Positions 1-8,904 are shown, numbered from the stretch's first letter. The stretch is 61,233 nucleotides of DNA from Pseudoalteromonas lipolytica (GCF_900116435.1 NZ_FPAZ01000022.1:1-61233), one strand, 5' to 3'. Notes: a model not told the origin generated them from the sequence alone. Program-made: numbers and translations.

Positions 1-5
1 TGCGT

Positions 6-33
6 ATAATACATCCTTAATTTTTCGAGTCAA
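6..33 (-). promoter_or_regulatory. rRNA operon P2-like promoter (left edge)
   Basis: Read on the minus strand, a TTGACT -35 element (28-33) and a TATTAT -10 element (6-11) are separated by 16 bp. It lies about 155 bp downstream of a stronger rrn-type promoter, so it resembles the P2 of tandem rRNA promoters. The transcript leaves the window at position 1, so the rRNA genes are not visible. Confidence 0.55.
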
Positions 34-63
34 CACTTAATTTTAAACTTTCTTTCGAAGACT

Positions 64-79
64 TAAAACCGAAGTTTTA
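64..79 (-). other. UUCG tetraloop hairpin in rRNA leader
   Basis: On the minus strand a 6-bp stem TAAAAC/GTTTTA closes a TTCG loop, the stable cUUCGg tetraloop. The same hairpin occurs in the right-hand rRNA leader at 61211-61226, so it is a conserved part of this organism's rRNA leader, probably involved in processing or antitermination. Confidence 0.6.
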
Positions 80-116
80 CTTAACTCTCTGCTACTTTTA
101 CTTAACTCTCTGCTAC
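75..116 (-). repeat. 21-bp perfect tandem duplication in left rRNA leader
   Basis: Positions 75-95 and 96-116 are two identical adjacent 21-bp copies beginning TTTTACTTAACTC on the plus strand. The equivalent leader at the right edge of the window carries a single copy. Confidence 0.9.
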
Positions 117-162
117 GTTGTTCAGCGTCTTTCGTTGCTGCCCGCCGTGTCAGTGGATGCGC

Positions 163-190
163 ATTATAGGGATTATCTGGAGGCCGTCAA
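163..190 (-). promoter_or_regulatory. rRNA operon P1 promoter (left, outward facing)
   Basis: On the minus strand TTGACG (185-190) and TATAAT (163-168) are spaced 16 bp apart, followed by a GC-rich discriminator. An AT-rich UP-element-like stretch lies upstream at about 195-245. The leader that follows is almost identical to the one at the right edge, in opposite orientation. GC-rich discriminators are typical of stringently controlled rRNA promoters. Confidence 0.85.
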
Positions 191-311
191 CGCTTTATTT
201 CAGTTTTATTTAATTAATTTCAATTTTGTACAATAACCATACAAATTAAGGGCTGCAGGAGTGTTTCAGCTCAAAAATCAGTCACTTTTATGTTCATTAA
301 AAGGCAAATGA

Positions 312-347
312 AAAAGCGATATACTTTAAAATCAGTCTATCGCTTTT
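312..347 (-). terminator. Probable terminator of the collagen-like lipoprotein gene
   Basis: A 10-bp inverted repeat AAAAGCGATA/TATCGCTTTT (312-321 and 338-347) with a 16-nt loop lies just past the stop codon. On the minus strand it ends in a short U run. The long loop makes it a moderate candidate. Confidence 0.55.
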
Positions 348-362
348 ATTTTACTAGTTGGA

Positions 363-2147
363 TTACTTAGTGGAAATTTCCCACACAGCGATTGAGCCCG
401 AGATTTCATTACCTACGACAAGTAATGCTTCATTCGTTGCACTTTGTTCTGCAGGTATAAATGCCATCCCCTCAGGGGCAAGATCACCGGTTATTTCTGC
501 ATCGGCTTCTAAGCCACGGTTAAAAAAGTAATCTTGGAATGTCACATTGTATGGATTTGTTATATCAAACAACATAATGCCACCCATACGCTCTAAACCA
601 ATAAATGCAAATGTACGCTCACCAATAGTACCCAGTGCTAATGCTTCAGGTTCAGCCCCTTTGTCATCTGAGCGGGTATCACCGGCATTTTCATCTTCAT
701 TATTGTTAAATGCTTCGCCGTGAACTGATGCGGTAATACGTGAAATTTGGTCACCAGAATCAAAAACCACCATGCCATTACTATCCCAAATAGAAAATGA
801 GCGGGCTCCGTATGCATAGAGTGACTCGTATTCACCATCATTATCTTCATCACCTTTAACTGTGGTCACTTTTAGGCGGCCAATATCAGTGTTGTCGTTG
901 TTCAGGTAATCAAAATTGCTTGCCAGCGTTAAGTCTTTAGCTCTAGTTTCATCTATATAAGATAAGCAGCCATCATCTTCATCATAGTCAAGACCACCTT
1001 TTGCTATACAATCAGCTTCGTCGGCTGTGTCAAAGAAGTATTCTCGTGCATCGCCTTCGTTAGCTGTAACGATGAAATTTGCACCTTTCCAGCTGAAACT
1101 AGCGATAGTATCGGGTTGATACATACCATATAAGCCTGGGTATGATTTAAAGTTCACCCCTCCATCTTTATCTGATGCATCAATGAGTAAATTAGACCAG
1201 TCTTTGAAGCCTAACCCTTTTAGCTCTAAGCTATTATTTTCCAAATTAACGATAGCCAGGGCATTATTTTCTTGTAGTGAAACGTAGGCAAACTTATTGT
1301 CTTTAGAGATGCTGATGTACTCAGGCTCTAAATCCATAGCTACGGTTGTATTAATTAGCTTGCCGTTGATTGTACGACCTGTCGGATTAGCAAAAACAAT
1401 CCCTAATTCTTCAAGCTCTGCTTGTTTATCGTTATAGGCTGCGAAGGTGATGCTAATAGCAGTGTCAGCAATCACGCCATCATTGATGTTAATGATGCTA
1501 ATTGAGCCTTCAGGATCAATACTGTAATCCCCATTCGGTTCGCCTTCGTTTGCAACCAGTACTTTATTACCATCATGGCTAAAGGTAACCATGTCGGGCA
1601 GGGCGCCTACAGATACATTCTTAATAAACTGAGGCTCGTCGCCACTAATATCATAAAATGCGATAAGCCCTGCATCACCCGTTGTTTTTGCAGCCATAGC
1701 TACAGCAAGTAATTCGTTATTTTCATCGATGGCGATACTGTTTGCATCACCCGCACTGTGCTCATTAAGAGACACGGTAATTGCAGAGGCCAAATTAGTG
1801 CCGTTTACAACGCCTTCGTTATCCTTTACGAGCGCAGCTCTGTCAAAGCTATCAGCCGGAATGATATTAACCACAGCAGAATCACCCGAACTATTAATTG
1901 CAAAAATTCTTTTTTTAGCCGCTTGATAGGCCACAATCTCTGCGGCACCTTCTGGGCTTTGTGCATTTAATACTGCACGGCCAATAAGATGAATATTTAA
2001 AGCTGAATGTGCATTAGTGCCATTAACACCATCTTGCCCTGCGGGACCTTGCTCACCTTGTAAACCATCTTTTCCATCATCTCCCTCTAATGAGCAACCC
2101 GTAAGAATAGACAACAGTGACAGAGCAAGCATTGATCTTTTTAACAT
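363..2147 (-). CDS. Choice-of-anchor I family lipoprotein with collagen-like stalk
   Basis: A 594-residue lipoprotein. The signal peptide ends in the lipobox LTGC (Cys18), so the mature protein should be lipid-anchored. Residues about 22-45 are a short collagen-like run of Gly-X-Y triplets (GKDGLQGEQGPAGQDG), followed by a large domain with repeated SIAID-, VLVANEGEPN- and MVVFDSGD-like strands. This resembles the beta-propeller fold of the choice-of-anchor I family, related to mesenchyme-specific surface glycoprotein domains and often annotated as alkaline-phosphatase-like. The acidic, Asp/Asn-rich segments suggest metal (calcium) binding. It stands alone, with its own terminator-like repeat, between an rRNA operon and glmU. 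Substrate unknown; enzymatic activity is not established by the sequence. Confidence 0.75.
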   Translation of the reverse strand: MLKRSMLALSLLSILTGCSLEGDDGKDGLQGEQGPAGQDGVNGTNAHSALNIHLIGRAVLNAQSPEGAAEIVAYQAAKKRIFAINSSGDSAVVNIIPADSFDRAALVKDNEGVVNGTNLASAITVSLNEHSAGDANSIAIDENNELLAVAMAAKTTGDAGLIAFYDISGDEPQFIKNVSVGALPDMVTFSHDGNKVLVANEGEPNGDYSIDPEGSISIININDGVIADTAISITFAAYNDKQAELEELGIVFANPTGRTINGKLINTTVAMDLEPEYISISKDNKFAYVSLQENNALAIVNLENNSLELKGLGFKDWSNLLIDASDKDGGVNFKSYPGLYGMYQPDTIASFSWKGANFIVTANEGDAREYFFDTADEADCIAKGGLDYDEDDGCLSYIDETRAKDLTLASNFDYLNNDNTDIGRLKVTTVKGDEDNDGEYESLYAYGARSFSIWDSNGMVVFDSGDQISRITASVHGEAFNNNEDENAGDTRSDDKGAEPEALALGTIGERTFAFIGLERMGGIMLFDITNPYNVTFQDYFFNRGLEADAEITGDLAPEGMAFIPAEQSATNEALLVVGNEISGSIAVWEISTK

Positions 2148-2237
2148 TATTATTTTTCCTTTGTGTTGTATTTACTACATAACAACACACAGGCATGACA
2201 ACAATATGGCATTTTTATGTGGACAAAATCCGGGCAT

Positions 2238-2265
2238 AAAAAAAGCGAGTGTGAACTCGCCTTTT
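2238..2265 (-). terminator. glmU terminator
   Basis: Stem GCGAGT/ACTCGC (2245-2250 and 2255-2260) with a GTGA loop is followed on the minus strand by seven U residues (2238-2244). It lies 20-50 nt past the glmU stop. A T run on the other side could let it act in both directions. Confidence 0.8.
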
Positions 2266-2285
2266 TCAATTAGGTATAATGCAGC

Positions 2286-3647
2286 TTACTGTTTTTTAAC
2301 AGGGCGCTTCCAACCACTGAGATTACGCTGTTTACCACGCGCTACCGCCAGTTGTTCATCTTCAACAGTATTAGTGATCACAGAGCCCGCACCAATTGTT
2401 GCTGTTGAACCAATATTCACAGGAGCGACAAGCGATGAGTTTGAACCAATAAAGGCGTTATCACCGATGATGGTTTTTGATTTATTTACACCGTCGTAGT
2501 TACAGGTAATGGTACCCGCACCAATATTTACCTTTTCGCCGATTTCAGCATCACCTAAATAAGTAAGGTGGTTTGCTTTTGAGCCCTTACCTAAGCGGGT
2601 CTTTTTCATTTCGACAAAATTACCAATGTGAGAATCTTCTTCCATAATGGCACCAGGACGCAGTCGTGCAAATGGACCTAAAGTACATTTAGTCGCAACA
2701 GTTGCTTCTTCGACTAATGAATTGGCTTTAATAATAACGTTATCACCAATGGTGCAGTCTTTAAGTACGCAATTAGGACCTATTTGTACATTATTACCCA
2801 GTGTTACTTTACCTTCAAAAATAACATTAACATCAATAAGTACATCTTCACCCGTTGTTACTTCACCGCGTACATCAATGCGTGCTGGGTCGGCAAGGGT
2901 GGCACCGTTTAACATCAGCTCCTCGGCTTGCCATGCTTGATAAGCACGCTCAAGTGCCGCTAGTTGTACACGGTTGTTTGCGCCTTCAACTTCCATTGGA
3001 TGCTCAGGTTGTGCAGAGGTGATTTCAACGCCTTCACTGTGAGCCATGGCAACAATATCTGTTAGGTAGTATTCACCTTGAGCATTGTTATTCGATAGGT
3101 TACTTAACCAACGTTTCAGTAATTCACCATTGGCAGCCATAATGCCAGTGTTGATTTCTTTAATCGCTAATTGCTCAGCGGTCGCATCTTTTTGCTCAAT
3201 AATACCGACTAATTTGCCATTTTCACGCAGCATACGCCCATAACCAGATGGGTCGTCTAATGTTACTGTTAATACTGCAAGTCCGTTTTTAGGCGTAACA
3301 GCAAGTAACTTTTCTAACGTCGCACGTTTTGTAAGGGGAACATCACCGTATAAAATCAACACGGTATCATCATCAGCGATATGCTCTTTAGCGACCGCGA
3401 CAGCATGGCCAGTACCAAGCTGTTCTTCTTGTAGCACCCAATTTACTTGATTATGAGAAAGGGCGGCTTGTAATTGATCGCGACCGTGGCCATAAACTAA
3501 GTTGGTCTCACGTGCACCTAAGGCCGTGGCATTATCAATTACATGTTGCACCATCGGCTTTCCAGCCACTTTATGAAGCACCTTTGGGAGTGCTGAACGC
3601 ATACGAGTACCTTTACCCGCAGCGAGAATAACGGTTGTCAGAGACAT
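2286..3647 (-). CDS. glmU: Bifunctional UDP-N-acetylglucosamine pyrophosphorylase / glucosamine-1-phosphate N-acetyltransferase GlmU
   Basis: GlmU acetylates glucosamine-1-phosphate and then adds UMP to make UDP-GlcNAc, the precursor of peptidoglycan and lipopolysaccharide. The N-terminal uridylyltransferase half opens with LAAGKGTRM and contains the LYGDVPL nucleotide-binding strand. The C-terminal half (from about residue 250) is a left-handed beta helix of hexapeptide repeats with the acetyltransferase segment NIGAGTITCNYDG. I place the start at ATG 3647, preceded by AAGGA at a 10-nt spacing, giving 453 residues, close to E. coli GlmU (456). An in-frame upstream extension to 3710 lacks similarity. 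As in E. coli, glmU lies just downstream of the ATP synthase operon, but each unit has its own terminator. Confidence 0.97.
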   Translation of the reverse strand: MSLTTVILAAGKGTRMRSALPKVLHKVAGKPMVQHVIDNATALGARETNLVYGHGRDQLQAALSHNQVNWVLQEEQLGTGHAVAVAKEHIADDDTVLILYGDVPLTKRATLEKLLAVTPKNGLAVLTVTLDDPSGYGRMLRENGKLVGIIEQKDATAEQLAIKEINTGIMAANGELLKRWLSNLSNNNAQGEYYLTDIVAMAHSEGVEITSAQPEHPMEVEGANNRVQLAALERAYQAWQAEELMLNGATLADPARIDVRGEVTTGEDVLIDVNVIFEGKVTLGNNVQIGPNCVLKDCTIGDNVIIKANSLVEEATVATKCTLGPFARLRPGAIMEEDSHIGNFVEMKKTRLGKGSKANHLTYLGDAEIGEKVNIGAGTITCNYDGVNKSKTIIGDNAFIGSNSSLVAPVNIGSTATIGAGSVITNTVEDEQLAVARGKQRNLSGWKRPVKKQ

Positions 3648-3710
3648 TAAAACAATATCCTTCTTTCTTTGTTTTAGTTGAGCTGTTAATGAGTGTAATA
3701 AGTAAGTCAA

Positions 3711-3983
3711 CCTTGGTTAGGTAAGTCACGTCATGTGCAAATACTCAATCCTAATAAAGAGGACTGAACCTTAGATGAAATACTTATTCACATTTAATAC
3801 ACCACATTGTAACGGGCTTTGATGAAGGATATAAGTACTAAACGAAGAATAGGGCGCTTTAAACGAGTTTGCTTATACCATTGTGCTTAATTAAGTGGTC
3901 TATAATAATACTTAATCACTCAAAATGATTCAGTATTATTGCGGATTGATATTACATAAATGTTGAGTAAATTACAGGCACAA
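3711..3983. other. glmU upstream region with an imperfect inverted repeat
   Basis: There is no gene between the atpC terminator and glmU. A long imperfect inverted repeat lies at 3904-3940: arms AATAATACT/AGTATTATT and AATCA/TGATT, one mismatch and a 7-nt loop. The glmU promoter should be here, but I could not assign convincing -35/-10 elements. Confidence 0.5.
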
Positions 3984-4008
3984 AAAAGCCCACATTAAGT
4001 GGGCTTTT
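3984..4008 (-). terminator. ATP synthase operon terminator
   Basis: A 10-bp inverted repeat AAAAGCCCAC/GTGGGCTTTT with an ATTAA loop ends in a run of U on the minus strand (A run 3982-3987). It lies about 20 nt past the atpC stop and closes the atp operon. Confidence 0.9.
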
Positions 4009-4024
4009 ACAAAACCGAGTAGGC

Positions 4025-4447
4025 TTACTTTTTGCGTAATTGTTGAATTACGCGAAGTTGAGCGATTGCTTCAGCAAGTTGCACTGCAGCTTGTTGATAA
4101 TCTAACTCAGCAGTTGACGTATTCGCCATTTGCTCTTCAGCATCACGTTTCGCTTTTTCAGCCGCTTGCTCGTCCAGATCTTCACCACGTACTGCTGTAT
4201 CAGCAAGAATCGTAATACGATCAGGTTGAACTTCTAGCGTACCGCCAGCAACATACATCACGTCTTCGTGACCAAATTGCTTAACTAAACGTACCATACC
4301 AGGTTTTAGGGCAGTTAATAATGGAGCGTGGCCATAGTTAACACCAAGGTCACCTTCACTACCACTTACTTGAATCGATTCAACCAGACCAGAGAACAAG
4401 CTCTCTTCTGCGCTTACTACGTCAAGATGTACAGTCATAGCCGCCAT
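4025..4447 (-). CDS. atpC: F1Fo ATP synthase epsilon subunit
   Basis: The epsilon subunit of the F1 central stalk couples the gamma rotor to the c-ring and inhibits ATP hydrolysis. The 140-residue protein has the N-terminal beta-sandwich with HLDVVSAEE near the start and GHAPLLTALKPG, then a C-terminal helical hairpin ending in LAEAIAQLRVI. The start at ATG 4447 is supported by AGGAGG five bases upstream; an ATG at 4438 is also possible. It is the last gene of the operon, 13 nt after atpD. Confidence 0.97.
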   Translation of the reverse strand: MAAMTVHLDVVSAEESLFSGLVESIQVSGSEGDLGVNYGHAPLLTALKPGMVRLVKQFGHEDVMYVAGGTLEVQPDRITILADTAVRGEDLDEQAAEKAKRDAEEQMANTSTAELDYQQAAVQLAEAIAQLRVIQQLRKK

Positions 4448-4460
4448 ACTACCCTCCTAA

Positions 4461-5846
4461 TTACATGCTTTTGGCTTTTTCTTGAGCTTCTTCAATAGAG
4501 CCAACCATGTAGAACGCTTGCTCTGGCATATCATCAAACTCACCGTTTAAGATACCTTTGAAGCCAGCAATTGTGTCTTTAAGTGACACGTATTTACCAG
4601 GCGCGCCTGTAAATACCTCAGCAACGAAGAACGGCTGAGATAAGAAACGCTGGATTTTACGTGCACGAGATACAACTTGCTTATCTTCGTCAGAAAGCTC
4701 GTCCATACCTAGGATTGCGATGATGTCTTTCAGTTCTTTATAACGTTGAAGAACTGTTTGAACGCCACGCGCTGTATCGTAGTGCTCTTGACCAATTACT
4801 AATGGGTCAAGTTGACGTGAAGATGAATCAAGTGGGTCTACCGCAGGGTAGATACCAAGTGACGCGATATCACGAGAAAGTACTACTGTTGCATCTAAGT
4901 GGGCAAACGTTGTTGCTGGAGATGGGTCAGTTAAGTCATCCGCAGGTACGTATACCGCTTGGATTGATGTGATTGAACCCGTCTTAGTTGATGCGATACG
5001 CTCTTGAAGTACACCCATTTCTTCAGCAAGTGTAGGCTGGTAACCTACCGCTGATGGCATACGACCTAGAAGTGCTGATACCTCTGTACCCGCTAGTGTA
5101 TAACGGTAGATGTTATCAACGAAGAAAAGTACGTCACGACCTTCGTCACGGAACTTCTCTGCCATCGTAAGACCTGTTAACGCTACGCGTAAACGGTTAC
5201 CCGGTGGCTCATTCATTTGACCGTATACTAGTGATACTTTATCTAGTACGTTTGAGTCGTTCATCTCATGGTAGAAGTCATTACCCTCACGTGTACGCTC
5301 ACCAACACCTGCGAATACTGAGTAGCCGCTGTGCTCGATTGCGATGTTACGGATAAGTTCCATCATGTTTACGGTTTTACCTACACCGGCACCACCGAAT
5401 AGACCAACTTTACCACCTTTAGCGAATGGACATACAAGGTCGATTACCTTGATACCCGTCTCTAAAAGTTCAACTGAACTTGATTGTTCTTCATAAGAAG
5501 GCGCTGCACGGTGAATAGACATACGCTCTTCTTCACCAATTGGACCAGCTTCATCAATAGGGTTACCAAGTACGTCCATGATACGACCTAGTGTCTTCGT
5601 ACCTACTGGAACGTGGATTGGCTGACCTGTACCTTCTACTGATGTACCACGACGTAAACCGTCAGTAGTACCAAGTGCGATACCACGTACCACACCGCCA
5701 CCTAGCTGTTGTTGAACTTCTAAAGTTAAACCCGCTAAGTCGCCATCTGTTACTTTTAGTGCGTCATATACGGCTGGCACGTTGTCTTGTGGAAATTCGA
5801 TATCCACAACGGCGCCGATAATTTGGACGACCTTACCTAAACTCAT
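4461..5846 (-). CDS. atpD: F1Fo ATP synthase beta subunit
   Basis: The catalytic beta subunit of F1, which makes ATP from ADP and phosphate. Visible motifs are the P-loop GGAGVGKTVNMMELI at about residue 148, the GERTREGNDFY segment, and the DELSDEDK sequence of the DELSEED-type region that contacts the gamma rotor. The start is set at ATG 5846 because GAGAGGAA lies just upstream and MSLGKVVQIIG matches the family; this gives 461 residues. It sits between atpG and atpC. Confidence 0.98.
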   Translation of the reverse strand: MSLGKVVQIIGAVVDIEFPQDNVPAVYDALKVTDGDLAGLTLEVQQQLGGGVVRGIALGTTDGLRRGTSVEGTGQPIHVPVGTKTLGRIMDVLGNPIDEAGPIGEEERMSIHRAAPSYEEQSSSVELLETGIKVIDLVCPFAKGGKVGLFGGAGVGKTVNMMELIRNIAIEHSGYSVFAGVGERTREGNDFYHEMNDSNVLDKVSLVYGQMNEPPGNRLRVALTGLTMAEKFRDEGRDVLFFVDNIYRYTLAGTEVSALLGRMPSAVGYQPTLAEEMGVLQERIASTKTGSITSIQAVYVPADDLTDPSPATTFAHLDATVVLSRDIASLGIYPAVDPLDSSSRQLDPLVIGQEHYDTARGVQTVLQRYKELKDIIAILGMDELSDEDKQVVSRARKIQRFLSQPFFVAEVFTGAPGKYVSLKDTIAGFKGILNGEFDDMPEQAFYMVGSIEEAQEKAKSM

Positions 5847-5878
5847 GTCTATTCCTCTCATTAAACTTTGCCGAAGCG

Positions 5879-6739
5879 TTAAACTGCTGCCGAGCCGCCA
5901 ACAATCTCACTGATTTCTTGTGTGATTGCAGCTTGACGAGCCTTGTTATAAACAAGCTGTAACTCATCCATAAGGTCGCCAGCATTATCAGTTGCAGCTT
6001 TCATTGCAACCATACGGGCAGCCTGTTCAGAGGCAGCGTTCTCAACTACACCTTGGTATACTTGAGACTCAATAAAGCGTACTAACAGAGCTTCTAAGAT
6101 AGCTTCTGGGTTTGGCTCATATAAGTAATCCCAAGAATGTTGAGATACTTCTTCTTCAGCTTTTGGCAAAGGGAGTAACTGATCGATTGTTGGCTCTTGC
6201 TTCATCGTATTAACAAACTTGTTAAATACGACGTATAAGCGGTCAATTTTGCCTTCAGAGTATGCATCTAGCATCGTTTTTACAGGACCAATAACGTCTT
6301 GTAATGAAGGTGTATCTCCTAAGTTCGCCTTTTTAGCGACTAACTTACCGCCGAAACGTTGGAAAAAGCCTGCTGCTTTGCTACCTAAAGTAGTAAATTC
6401 AGCATCAACGCCTTTTTCTTTCCACGCTTTCACATCTAGGGCAACTTTTTTGAACTCGTTAGAGTTCAAGCCACCACATAGACCACGGTCAGTAGAGATA
6501 ACAATATAACCAACTCGTTTTACTTCACGCTCTTCTAAAAAAGGGTGAGTAAAATCAAGATTTGCTTGAGCAACACGACCAATCACTTTGCGTAAGTTTT
6601 CAGCGTATGGACGGCTTGATGCCACACGTTCTTGCGCCTTTTTCATTTTAGACGCAGCAACCATTTCCATTGCGCTGGTGATCTTTTGAGTATTCTTGAT
6701 ACTCCCGATCTTGCTTTTAATCTCTTTTCCGCTGGCCAT
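5879..6739 (-). CDS. atpG: F1Fo ATP synthase gamma subunit
   Basis: The rotor shaft of F1. The 286-residue protein has the typical N-terminal long helix (KIGSIKNTQKITSAMEMVAA), a central Rossmann-like part with STDRGLCGGLN, and a C-terminal helix (ARMVAMKAATDNAGDLMDEL) that pairs with the N-terminal helix inside the alpha3beta3 ring. The start ATG 6739 has a GGAGAGAGAG Shine-Dalgarno sequence. It lies between atpA and atpD as in other proteobacteria. Confidence 0.98.
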   Translation of the reverse strand: MASGKEIKSKIGSIKNTQKITSAMEMVAASKMKKAQERVASSRPYAENLRKVIGRVAQANLDFTHPFLEEREVKRVGYIVISTDRGLCGGLNSNEFKKVALDVKAWKEKGVDAEFTTLGSKAAGFFQRFGGKLVAKKANLGDTPSLQDVIGPVKTMLDAYSEGKIDRLYVVFNKFVNTMKQEPTIDQLLPLPKAEEEVSQHSWDYLYEPNPEAILEALLVRFIESQVYQGVVENAASEQAARMVAMKAATDNAGDLMDELQLVYNKARQAAITQEISEIVGGSAAV

Positions 6740-6798
6740 GACTCTCTCTCCGAATCAGGTGGGCTTTAGTTGCCTAAAGCTCACCATTCATAACTAAA

Positions 6799-8340
6799 TT
6801 ACCAAGTTTGCGTCGACTTGAACTTCTCTAGAAGTTCTTTAAGTTGCGCTTCAATCTCAGCGTTGTAGTTACCAGTTTCATTGATTTGAGCCATTAGCTC
6901 TGCGTATGTGCTGTTTGCATAAGAAATTAAGCCCGCTTCAAAGTCACCGATTTTCGCGATTTCGATGTCTTTTAGGTAGCCTTTTTCAGCTGCGAATAGC
7001 GACAGAGACATTTCAGCAACAGACATTGGTGCGTACTGTTTCTGCTTCATTAGCTCTGTTACGCGCTCACCATGCTCTAATTGAGAACGTGTTGCATCGT
7101 CAAGGTCAGACGCGAACTGCGAGAACGCAGCTAATTCACGGTACTGAGCTAACGCTAGACGGATACCACCACCTAGTTTCTTAACGATTTTAGTTTGCGC
7201 TGCACCACCAACACGCGATACCGAGATACCAGCGTTAACAGCTGGACGGATACCTGAGTTGAATAAATCAGTTTCTAAGAAGATCTGACCATCGGTGATA
7301 GAGATAACGTTTGTCGGTACGAACGCAGAAACGTCGCCGCCTTGAGTTTCAATGATTGGCAATGCCGTCAGTGAACCTGTTTTACCTTTCACTTCACCAT
7401 TAGTGAACTTCTCAACGTAATCAGCATTTACACGTGATGCACGCTCTAGAAGACGAGAGTGAAGGTAGAATACGTCACCTGGGTATGCTTCACGGCCTGG
7501 TGGACGCTTAAGTAGCAATGAGATTTGACGGTAAGCAACAGCTTGCTTAGATAAATCATCATATACGATTAATGCGTCTTCACCACGGTCACGGAAGTAT
7601 TCACCCATAGTACAACCAGCAAATGGTGCTAGGTACTGAAGTGCCGCAGATTCAGAAGCCGATGCAACCACAATAATTGTGTTTTCAAGTGCACCGTGCT
7701 CTTCTAATTTACGTACTACGTTAGCAATTGTAGATGCTTTTTGACCAACCGCTACGTACACACACTTAACGCCTGTGTTCTTTTGGTTGATGATTGCATC
7801 GATAGCTAAAGCAGTTTTACCTGTTTGGCGGTCACCGATTACAAGCTCACGCTGACCACGACCAACTGGGATCATCGCATCGATAGATTTATAACCAGTT
7901 TGAACTGGCTCATCTACTGATTGACGCTCGATTACGCCTGGTGCGATTTTCTCAACAGGTTCAAAACCGTCGTTATCTAAAGCGCCTTTACCATCGATAG
8001 GGGCACCTAGAGTGTTAACAACACGACCAAGTAGACCACGACCAACAGGAACTTCTAAAATACGACCAGTTGATTTAACTTTTACGCCTTCTTTAAGGTC
8101 TGCGTATGGACCCATAACTACTGCACCTACTGAGTCACGCTCAAGGTTTAGTGCGATAGCATAACGGTTGCCAGGAAGCTCAACCATCTCACCTTGCATA
8201 CAGTCAGCTAGACCGTGGATGCGGATGATACCGTCAGTAACAGATACGATAGTACCTTCGTTACGAGCTTCACTTACAACTTCGAACTGCTCAATACGTT
8301 GTTTGATCAGATCTGAAATTTCAGTGGAATTAAGTTGCAT
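6799..8340 (-). CDS. atpA: F1Fo ATP synthase alpha subunit
   Basis: The non-catalytic nucleotide-binding subunit of F1. The 513-residue length equals that of E. coli AtpA. It carries the P-loop GDRQTGKTALAIDAI at about residue 169 and the alpha-subunit signature around PAVNAGISVSRVGGAAQ with the arginine that completes the beta active site. The N-terminal MQLNSTEISDLIKQRI is the segment that binds the delta subunit. It lies 14 nt after atpH. Confidence 0.98.
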   Translation of the reverse strand: MQLNSTEISDLIKQRIEQFEVVSEARNEGTIVSVTDGIIRIHGLADCMQGEMVELPGNRYAIALNLERDSVGAVVMGPYADLKEGVKVKSTGRILEVPVGRGLLGRVVNTLGAPIDGKGALDNDGFEPVEKIAPGVIERQSVDEPVQTGYKSIDAMIPVGRGQRELVIGDRQTGKTALAIDAIINQKNTGVKCVYVAVGQKASTIANVVRKLEEHGALENTIIVVASASESAALQYLAPFAGCTMGEYFRDRGEDALIVYDDLSKQAVAYRQISLLLKRPPGREAYPGDVFYLHSRLLERASRVNADYVEKFTNGEVKGKTGSLTALPIIETQGGDVSAFVPTNVISITDGQIFLETDLFNSGIRPAVNAGISVSRVGGAAQTKIVKKLGGGIRLALAQYRELAAFSQFASDLDDATRSQLEHGERVTELMKQKQYAPMSVAEMSLSLFAAEKGYLKDIEIAKIGDFEAGLISYANSTYAELMAQINETGNYNAEIEAQLKELLEKFKSTQTW

Positions 8341-8354
8341 GCTCTTTTTCCCAA

Positions 8355-8888
8355 TTACGATTGTAGTGATGTAGCTAAGCGGGCTAACTTGCCGCGTACT
8401 GAGCCGTCAATTACAGTGTCACCCGCCTTAATAATAAGGCCGCCAACAACTGTAGCGTCTTCACTACAATTCAGCTTAACTTTGCGTGCGAAACGTTTTT
8501 CAAGTGCCGCTACCAATGTTGCTTGCTGCTCAGCAGAAAGCGGTGTTGCAGAAACCACGTCTACGTCGGTTTCTTTATCGTAATCCGCTTTTAATTCAGC
8601 GAATAACTCTGCAACAGCAGGCAGTGCAACTAAACGACCATTTTCAGCCATTACCTTAACTAGGTTTTGGCCTTGTTCGTTGAGCTGCTCTGCACAGATC
8701 TTAATAAAAAGACCTGCTTTTTCAGTAGCAGTAGGCAATCCAGCTAGCGCAGCAGCGGCTTGCTCGTTGCTGGCAACTTGGCCAGCAAAGAACAGCATGT
8801 CGTTCCAACTTTCAACAGTGCCTTTTTCAACAGCAAGTTCAAAAGCCGCTTTAGCGTATGGGCGAGCGATAGTAGCCAATTCAGACAT
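8355..8888 (-). CDS. atpH: F1Fo ATP synthase delta subunit
   Basis: The delta subunit links the F1 crown to the peripheral stalk b dimer. The 177-residue product starts MSELATIARPYAKAAFELA and ends GDTVIDGSVRGKLARLA, both family hallmarks. Two in-frame ATGs lie at 8894 and 8888. The AGGAGG motif ends only 2 nt before the first but 8 nt before the second, so 8888 is chosen; this also gives the E. coli length. Confidence 0.96.
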   Translation of the reverse strand: MSELATIARPYAKAAFELAVEKGTVESWNDMLFFAGQVASNEQAAAALAGLPTATEKAGLFIKICAEQLNEQGQNLVKVMAENGRLVALPAVAELFAELKADYDKETDVDVVSATPLSAEQQATLVAALEKRFARKVKLNCSEDATVVGGLIIKAGDTVIDGSVRGKLARLATSLQS

Positions 8889-8904
8889 GCTCATACCCTC
8901 CTAA

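Noticed and set aside
2017..2499. A 160-codon plus-strand open frame spanning the lipoprotein start, the glmU terminator and the 3' end of glmU
   Set aside because: It crosses two well-supported genes and a terminator, and its product is Pro/Ser/Cys-rich with no family features.
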